Positions 30,633-35,632 of a stretch of DNA of 35,632 bases are shown here, in pieces. Source of the stretch: a virus. Below the pieces are notes generated by a model. That model was given only the letters and a program-made list of their open reading frames with translations, did no database searches and was not told the origin of the DNA. The DNA lies in IMG/VR virus record IMGVR_UViG_3300009702_000055, positions 1 through 35,632 of that record; one strand, written 5' to 3'. The first letter of the stretch is position 1. Each line of letters begins with the position of its first letter. A program made the translations under genes and the position numbers.

Positions 30633-32049
30633 TACGCTTCCCGATACCGACCCGCCGCTTCGGGCCCCGCGTAGAGCCCCCGCCCCGCCCCGCTCCCGAC
30701 CCCGCCCTCCGGTAGCGGCGCAGGCCCGTCGAGCGGATACTGCACTGCTTCCTGACAATATCGCACTCGATCACCTGCTCCCCCTCACCCCTTCGCAGCC
30801 CCGCGACAAAGAGCCTCACCCTACCGTCGAGGGCCTCGTCCCGGGTCTGGTTGATAGACACGGCACAGTCGAGGATCATCCCCTTCTCCCGCGACTCGGC
30901 AAAGTCGTAGATCGTAAGTGTTTCCTTGTCCGCGCACGATCCGGGGGGCGCTTGCGAGCCGGTCCATACGGCAACGTTGAACTCCCCCGCGATCTCCCGC
31001 AGGTCTTCGTAGATACCGGCCTGCTCGTGCCTCACCTCGCCAAGCCGCCTCTCCGGCCGCATGATATCGGCGTAGTCCACAAGCAGTACGTCCGGGGTAA
31101 ACCCATCGCTCGCAAGGGTTGTAAGGTGCGCGCGGATAGTGCTCGTGGTCAGGTGCCGGGACGGGTAGCCCTGAATCAGCAGACGCCCCCGCACAAACTT
31201 CTTCGCCCGAGTCTCAAGGATCTTCATGTACCGCTCGCGGTCCTCGTTCCGCCACTTGACGTTCGGCCCGGCCAGCCGGTCGTCGTACCGCTGGAACACC
31301 ATTTCCCTAGACATCTCACATGTGTAATGAACGGCACCGAACCCCTCGGCGGACGTGACAGCGCCAAACCCGATATTGACAAGCGCCGTGCTCTTGCCAA
31401 CCTTCGGCAGCGCCAGAACCGCGCCGAGTTCCCCCCTGCGGAGCCCGCCCCCCAGTACGTCGTCGAGGTGGCTGATACCCGTCGGGACGGAGTTGTTCGG
31501 GTCGTCCACGACCGCGTACACGCCCCGCCGGTAGGCGTCGTCGCTCCCGTACTCGATCCCCTTATCCCCCAGGTCCGCACCGACCATCGAGGCGTCCTGA
31601 ATCAACGGGCGGACCTTGTGCAGCGCCCCCCGCTCGATCTCATCCACCGAGCGGAGCACCGCGTTGACCATCGCCTGCGTTTTGCCGAAGTCCACGATGC
31701 GGTCTACTACCGAGTCGGCGTCCGGGATCTCCCGCTTGTACAGCCGCTTGACAACCCTCTCCACGGTGGGGAACGCCTGCTCGCCTACCCGCTCCCGCAC
31801 ACCCTCCAGCAGCGTTACCCGAGTCGGCAGCCCGTGGTACCCGTCAACGTGTGTAATCAATGAGTCGGCTACTACCCGGAGGGGGTCGGTCGAGAAGTAG
31901 AGCGGGTCGATGGCGGTGCGGTACCGCTGGACCACACCGGGGGTCCGCAGCAGTACCGCGAGCATGTGCATCTGGAACTCCTCCCCGAAGTCCCTGTCGT
32001 ACGTCGCGTTCGACCTCTGCCTCTGCTGCTGCTTCTTCCTTACCGCCAC
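30616..32049 (-). CDS. Replicative DNA helicase, DnaB/gp41-like
   Basis: A 477-residue RecA-fold helicase. A helical N-terminal part (about residues 20-150) contains the usual dimerising region. Then PTGISHLDDVLGGGLRRGEL leads to Walker A ALPKVGKST (213-221), HYTCEMSREMV (motif H1a region, about 241-251) and Walker B VLLVDYAD (321-328), with a final Gln/Arg-containing strand (WTGSQAPPG). It unwinds DNA at the fork with the primase encoded downstream. GTG start at 32049 overlaps the upstream stop; the longer frame to 32250 reads through the preceding gene. The Arg/Gly-rich C-terminal tail is probably disordered. Confidence 0.88.
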   Translation of the reverse strand: MAVRKKQQQRQRSNATYDRDFGEEFQMHMLAVLLRTPGVVQRYRTAIDPLYFSTDPLRVVADSLITHVDGYHGLPTRVTLLEGVRERVGEQAFPTVERVVKRLYKREIPDADSVVDRIVDFGKTQAMVNAVLRSVDEIERGALHKVRPLIQDASMVGADLGDKGIEYGSDDAYRRGVYAVVDDPNNSVPTGISHLDDVLGGGLRRGELGAVLALPKVGKSTALVNIGFGAVTSAEGFGAVHYTCEMSREMVFQRYDDRLAGPNVKWRNEDRERYMKILETRAKKFVRGRLLIQGYPSRHLTTSTIRAHLTTLASDGFTPDVLLVDYADIMRPERRLGEVRHEQAGIYEDLREIAGEFNVAVWTGSQAPPGSCADKETLTIYDFAESREKGMILDCAVSINQTRDEALDGRVRLFVAGLRRGEGEQVIECDIVRKQCSIRSTGLRRYRRAGSGAGRGGGSTRGPKRRVGIGKRIDRAE

Positions 32050-32894
32050 CAGCAGCCCTCCACGTCGTCGGTAGGGATAGGAACCCGATCCCGGGCGCAC
32101 GGCCCGCCCGCAACTCTCAGGATCTCGCCGCGGTCGTAAAGCCCGCCCGTAGACACCGAGTACGGGTCCAGCCCGGCGCGGATACAGATCGCTACCGCCG
32201 CCGATGCACTCGCTGAGCAGCCAGCATGGACCAGCACGTCGGCCCCCCAAAGGGCAACCAGCCGCCTCCCTGCGGGTGCTGGCCGCTCGGATCGTGACAG
32301 GTTGTCACAGCACCGCCACGCGTCCCCAGCCAGCACCTCCCGGGCAGCGGCGGCCCAGTCCCCCCCAGTACGGGACGCAACGTCCATTACCCACCCCTCG
32401 GCCCGGTGTACCAGCGACCTCAGCCGCACAACCCGCCCGCGGTGGATCGTCCCGTCGGCCCCCGTCGGCCCCCGCTCCCGGTAGGCCCGGTCGAGGAACC
32501 AGCCGTAACGCTCGATGGCGTTCCTCGTCGGTGAGACCATCGACGGCGTAAACCCCACGCCCCGGAGGTCGCCAGCGGTCACGCCGTAGTAGACAGACTG
32601 CGCCTGCACGGCCACCCAGTCCGCAATCGGAATCCCCCCGTCCTCGCAGTACGCCCCGGCGCGGGTAAACGCCGACACGGACCGGCGGGCCCCCATCCTG
32701 TAGCGGCTCGGGCGCTCGCCGAATACCAGCAGGGATACACGCTCGAACGCGGCGGGCACGCCCCCGTCGTCGGCGGCACTACCGACCCACCACCCGTCCC
32801 AGCCGCGCAGCCAGTCGGCCCAGTCGCCCACCGACCCGGCCCGCCCGGCGTCCCGGATGTCAGTCCCATTCTTGAAACGGAAGCAGTCCCGCAT
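32040..32894 (-). CDS. Hypothetical protein, 284 aa
   Basis: Starts MRDCFRFKNGTDIRDAGRAG at 32894, overlapping the UvsW-like stop by 35 bases. It is alpha/beta with a tryptophan-rich N-terminus (VGDWADWLRGWDGWWVG). Its last 80 residues (RLVALWGADVLVHAGCSASA...AICIRAGLDPYSVSTGG) look like a small Rossmann-type strand-helix-strand domain, but I cannot name a family. It is between two replication helicases in the same operon, so a replication role is plausible. A copy of the operator-like palindrome lies inside it and is read in frame. Confidence 0.65.
   Translation of the reverse strand: MRDCFRFKNGTDIRDAGRAGSVGDWADWLRGWDGWWVGSAADDGGVPAAFERVSLLVFGERPSRYRMGARRSVSAFTRAGAYCEDGGIPIADWVAVQAQSVYYGVTAGDLRGVGFTPSMVSPTRNAIERYGWFLDRAYRERGPTGADGTIHRGRVVRLRSLVHRAEGWVMDVASRTGGDWAAAAREVLAGDAWRCCDNLSRSERPAPAGRRLVALWGADVLVHAGCSASASAAVAICIRAGLDPYSVSTGGLYDRGEILRVAGGPCARDRVPIPTDDVEGCWWR
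32291..32311. promoter_or_regulatory. Palindromic operator-like site 6 (intragenic)
   Basis: ATCGTGACA-GGT-TGTCAC with a changed right outer arm. It lies in the coding part of the 284-aa gene, in frame as Asp-Asn-Leu-Ser-Arg. No promoter is seen next to it. Confidence 0.6.
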
Positions 32895-34416
32895 CGTCTC
32901 CCTTGCCCATCTCCGGCCACTCTGTTAGAACCCTCACGTCGTACCCACTACCCGCGTAGGCGCGCACGCGAGACTCCCCGTGCGATCGCAGGGTCCGGTG
33001 GCAGACCGGAACGATGTCCACGACCCACAGGTACCCGTCCGAGAGCGCACCCGTGCGCATCCCCCGCCCGATCCGCTGTAGCGCCGTCGATGCGTTCTTC
33101 ACGCCGTCCGCCAGCACGATCCCGCTCACGCCCCGCAAGTCCTCCCCCTCGCCCATAACCCCGGTCGCCAGCAGTACGGGGAGCCTCCCCGCCGCCATCC
33201 TCGCCTTCACACGGTCCCGCTCCACGATCGGCGTGTCACCCCACAGGCCCTCGCAGTCCAACCCCTCGCCGTCGAGCATCCGCGCGAGCGTCTGGAAATG
33301 GTCGCGGTAGCGGCACAGCACGAGTACCCTCCGCCCCCTGTCCACCATCCACTCCACAGCCCGCACAACCGCCCCGTTGTGCGCCCGGCTCTCGATCACG
33401 CCGCGGCGGTAGGCGTCCTGATACGACGGGCTGTAGACGCCCCGGACGGGCTCCATCTCCTTCTCGGACGCGCCCCGAGCCCTTACAACCACGATCCGGG
33501 GGCGGGTAACCAGCCCGGCGTCCATGAGTTCGGCGGGCTCAACGTGCCCCACCAGTGGGCCGGTCGCGCCGATCATCCTCGCGTCGGACAGGTCGTCGTG
33601 GCGGAACGGCGTGGCACTCACCCCGTACCGGCGGTGCGCCCGGCACGCCATCGCAATCGTAAACCACTGGTCGCTCGATGTGTGGTGGCACTCGTCGAGG
33701 AACAGGACGTCCGCAGACTCTATCACCTCGCGGATCTTGAAGTCGCCGGGGATCGTCCCCGACCCGTGCCTGCGGGCGTCGAACCCGATAAGCGTCTGGG
33801 CCGTGCCAACCGTCAGGTCGCCGTACCCCCGCCGGGAGTCGCCGCACAGGCCCACGGTCATCCGGCCGCCGTAGAACCTTGCGGCCTGCTCTACCGTCTG
33901 CCACGCGAGCCCCTTCTTCGGCTCGACGATGAGGGACCGCCAGCCGTGTACGTCGTGGAACACCCTAGCGGCTGCGAGCATCATCGCGGTCTTTCCGGCC
34001 GCGGTCGGCGCGTGGATCACACCGCGGCGGACGCGGATACACCTGCGGGCGAGCCGCAACTGGTGGTCCCAGAGGGTGATCCCGTCGAGTACACCCGGGG
34101 TGATCGCGTCCGGGTCTACCCGCGCAGACTGGTACTCGTTGACAACCCGGACCTCGATCCGCTGCTCCTCCAAGTGGTCCCTCACGACGCCGACCAGACC
34201 GGCCGGGAACGACAGCCCCTTGTTGACCGACACGTTCCCGTCCCATCGCCCATCCCGGTACGCGCGGTTGTGGAAACGCTGGGGGTGGGGGAACGTCAAT
34301 GCGGTCAGGAAGCACCGCAGCGGCACGCCGTCTACGCGAGCCCACCCGCTCCCGACGTGGACCGTTGCGAGGCTCGCCGAGCCCCGCACAACCGGCTGTG
34401 TCTGGTACTCGCCCAC
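32860..34416 (-). CDS. UvsW-like SF2 DNA/RNA helicase
   Basis: About 518 residues from GTG 34416. The N-terminal domain contains FHNRAYRDGRWDGNVSV and SFPAGLV, typical of UvsW. The helicase core has LWDHQL (Q-like motif), Walker A HAPTAAGKT (135-143), motif II LFLDECHH (238-245), motif III YGVSATPF, and motif VI LQRIGRGMRTG. UvsW remodels recombination intermediates and turns off origin transcription-driven replication in T4. The frame is open back to a TTG at 34449, but that TTG is the -35 box of the promoter; the GTG at 34416 lies 6 bases after its -10 box. Confidence 0.88.
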   Translation of the reverse strand: MGEYQTQPVVRGSASLATVHVGSGWARVDGVPLRCFLTALTFPHPQRFHNRAYRDGRWDGNVSVNKGLSFPAGLVGVVRDHLEEQRIEVRVVNEYQSARVDPDAITPGVLDGITLWDHQLRLARRCIRVRRGVIHAPTAAGKTAMMLAAARVFHDVHGWRSLIVEPKKGLAWQTVEQAARFYGGRMTVGLCGDSRRGYGDLTVGTAQTLIGFDARRHGSGTIPGDFKIREVIESADVLFLDECHHTSSDQWFTIAMACRAHRRYGVSATPFRHDDLSDARMIGATGPLVGHVEPAELMDAGLVTRPRIVVVRARGASEKEMEPVRGVYSPSYQDAYRRGVIESRAHNGAVVRAVEWMVDRGRRVLVLCRYRDHFQTLARMLDGEGLDCEGLWGDTPIVERDRVKARMAAGRLPVLLATGVMGEGEDLRGVSGIVLADGVKNASTALQRIGRGMRTGALSDGYLWVVDIVPVCHRTLRSHGESRVRAYAGSGYDVRVLTEWPEMGKGDDAGLLPFQEWD

Positions 34417-34421
34417 GGGGT

Positions 34422-34449
34422 ACGGTACGCCGTGTATCCCTAGTGTCAA
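34422..34449 (-). promoter_or_regulatory. Promoter for the UvsW-like gene, predicted leaderless
   Basis: -35 TTGACA (34444-34449), 16-base spacer, -10 TACCGT (34422-34427), 5 bases, then GTG at 34416-34414. The CATACGCCACTTGACAC block before and over the -35 box matches the promoter at 22237-22265 except for one base. Confidence 0.6.
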
Positions 34450-34466
34450 GTGGCGTATGGACCCGG

Positions 34467-34844
34467 CTACATCTGGGTGCGCCCGACCGGCTGGTCGGGC
34501 AGCCTAGTGGCAACGGACCTGTACCCATCGACGCGGAACGACGACGCGACCACGGTGTCTATCGCCAGAGACGTAGCCGTAATGATACAGTGGTACGTCC
34601 GCCCGTCCGCGTACCCCCGCGCAGCCGCGACAACCGCGCTCCCAGCGTAGAACGCGGGCGCATCGGTCGGGTTCACCTGCGAGATCGCGGGGGACTCGAT
34701 CAACTTGCCCCTGTCATCGATGATCTTCGCCACGACCCCGCCGTCGGGGACGAGCGGCGTCCCGCCAGCGTCGGTAAACAGTGCGGAGAACCGGACTGTC
34801 TCCCCGAGGGAGACGGTGCTCGCCACAGTAACGGACAACCCCAT
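34467..34844 (-). CDS. Probable virion structural protein, 125 aa
   Basis: Starts MGLSVTVASTVSLGETVRFS. It is almost all beta-strand with alternating hydrophobics and Thr/Ser (VRFSALFTDAGGTPLVPDGG, GRTYHCIITATSLAIDTVVA), like the Ig-like or tail-tube/stopper small proteins of phages. GGGGAAGG lies close to the ATG at 34844. It is between a LamG-like gene and the replication genes, so it is the last of a structural block. No family certain. Its last codons form a perfect hairpin. Confidence 0.6.
   Translation of the reverse strand: MGLSVTVASTVSLGETVRFSALFTDAGGTPLVPDGGVVAKIIDDRGKLIESPAISQVNPTDAPAFYAGSAVVAAARGYADGRTYHCIITATSLAIDTVVASSFRVDGYRSVATRLPDQPVGRTQM
34481..34500 (-). terminator. Hairpin at the end of the structural block (possible terminator)
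   Basis: A perfect 8-bp stem with 4-base loop (GCCCGACC-AGCC-GGTCGGGC) is in the last codons of the 125-aa gene, ending 12 bases before its stop. It has no U-tract. It lies just upstream of the next promoter, where a transcript end would make sense. Confidence 0.4.
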
Positions 34845-34884
34845 ATCCTTCCCCTTCGCCCCGTTGGGGCACTACCGACTCTCG

Positions 34885-35632
34885 CTACCCGCCCCGGGAA
34901 ATACTCCCCACAGCCGACAGCCCGCCTACAACCGCGCTCTTGGGGACCGCCGCACGGTACGCATCCCGAACCTGAACCGAAGTGAGGGGGTCGCCAATGA
35001 TCGCAAAGTCCGCCATCCCACCGGCGTAATTGTCGCCGGGCCAGAGGGTCGCGGCCCCAAGATCGCCGATCGACCTGCCGAACTCGATCCTCGCAGTCCC
35101 CCAGTCCACGGTATCAATCTGGATCCCGTTACCGGGCTCCTGCTCCTGACGCACATCGCCGTCGATGTAGAGGACCGACCACTCCGAGACTGTAGACTTT
35201 ACAATGGCGACAAAGTGCCACTGATTGTTCTCCAAAACCGGCTCGGCGGCGTATACGTCGTTGATGTCGAGGTGGCTCCCGTCCCGGTAGTCCACCGTTG
35301 CCGGGGTTTGGGTTGGGCTCAGAGTCAGCACCTCGAATACGCCGCCCTGATCCAACCGGATGAGAACAACCTCGTTGTGTGTCCCCGCGGCGTTGCTCCG
35401 CAGGTCGAAGAACGAGTAGCCGTTGACCGGGATCGTCCCCGTCCGCATCCAGAACATGATCGTGTAGCCCGCCGAAGCACTCGCCAAGACGTTCCACGCC
35501 GGGGTTCCCGATGAGCGGGCGCCGAGACCGGGGGTGAAGTCAATGAACCCCCCCCCGTCCTTCGCGTCCGCCGCCTGTATCGCAGTGATACTCCCGCCGC
35601 CGCCCAACGCCTGATTGTGCCACGTTACGTTA
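34885..35632 (-). CDS. LamG-like (concanavalin-fold) virion protein, 5' end beyond the window
   Basis: The frame is open through the right edge (reads NVTWHNQALGGGGSITA at the edge), so the start is outside; at least 248 codons are visible. The pattern is that of a LamG/pentraxin-type jelly-roll: YTIMFWMRTGTIP, SFFDLRSNAAG, NNQWHFVAIVK, WSVLYIDGDV and MADFAIIGDPL. Such domains are found in phage tail, head-decoration and host-binding proteins, often binding sugars. The gene is followed by a 40-base gap with a small hairpin, then the 125-aa gene. Confidence 0.75.
   Translation of the reverse strand, partial: NVTWHNQALGGGGSITAIQAADAKDGGGFIDFTPGLGARSSGTPAWNVLASASAGYTIMFWMRTGTIPVNGYSFFDLRSNAAGTHNEVVLIRLDQGGVFEVLTLSPTQTPATVDYRDGSHLDINDVYAAEPVLENNQWHFVAIVKSTVSEWSVLYIDGDVRQEQEPGNGIQIDTVDWGTARIEFGRSIGDLGAATLWPGDNYAGGMADFAIIGDPLTSVQVRDAYRAAVPKSAVVGGLSAVGSISRGG

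Noticed and set aside
34417-34449. TTG start for the UvsW-like gene
   Set aside because: The TTG is the first base triplet of the -35 box TTGACA; the GTG at 34416 follows the -10 box directly.
1-35632. Many long open frames on the plus strand
   Set aside because: They are antisense shadows of the minus-strand genes, caused by the GC-rich code. None has domain-like sequence or a credible ribosome binding site, and they overlap clear minus-strand genes.
1-35632. tRNA genes, integrase or attachment site
   Set aside because: I saw no cloverleaf-type sequence with a CCA end, no recombinase gene and no long direct repeat of attachment-site type; a tRNA or att search tool would settle this.

Overview
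This window looks like part of a large, GC-rich double-stranded DNA phage genome, probably a tailed phage with a contractile tail or similarly large virion. Every convincing gene lies on the minus strand, so transcription runs from high to low coordinates. The plus strand is visibly C-rich, as expected for one-way coding. I see no tRNA, rRNA, CRISPR array, insertion sequence or integrase. The replication and recombination set is T4-like (UvsW-, gp41-, gp61-, gp32-, UvsX-, gp46- and gp47-like proteins). It is combined with an SPO1-like DNA polymerase carrying an N-terminal uracil-DNA-glycosylase domain and a class II (B12-dependent) ribonucleotide reductase interrupted by a mini-intein. The host is not identifiable. 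High GC content and predicted leaderless promoters would fit an actinobacterial or Deinococcus-Thermus-type host, but that is only an inference.

Layout in transcription order (right to left). 35632-34467: two virion-type genes, one with a LamG-like fold and cut by the window edge. 34449-30616: UvsW-like helicase, a hypothetical protein and a DnaB/gp41-like helicase. 30632-26495: a promoter, a dCTP-deaminase-family enzyme and the intein-containing ribonucleotide reductase. 26491-22295: primase and UDG-polymerase. 22301-11542: hypothetical protein, ssDNA-binding protein, RecA/UvsX, ParB-like protein, DNA methyltransferase, Dda/RecD-like helicase, 5'-nuclease, Mre11/Rad50-like pair and a resolvase-like nuclease, mostly overlapping by a few bases. 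11542-6009: HTH protein, putative terminase small subunit, terminase large subunit, portal and an HU-like protein. 6015-1: a strong promoter followed by about a dozen small unknown genes, probably accessory or early genes.

Two repeat systems stand out. First, a 9-3-9 palindrome (ATCGTGACA-N3-TGTCACGAT) occurs six times across about 26 kb. Two copies sit almost exactly 61-62 bp upstream of predicted transcription starts, and two overlap stop codons. It could be the site of an activator or repressor, or of the ParB-like protein encoded here. Second, between about 1.85 and 5.9 kb nearly every small gene is separated by a two-hairpin intercistronic element that begins at the upstream stop codon and ends just before the next ribosome binding site. 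One copy has been absorbed into a reading frame, one follows a reading frame that has lost its start, and the neighbouring genes include a tandem paralogue set that looks like fission, fusion or duplication.

Six sigma70-like promoters can be read, all on the minus strand. Three of them place the -10 box only 6-7 bases before the start codon, which predicts leaderless mRNAs for the UvsW-like helicase, the UDG-polymerase and an unknown protein.
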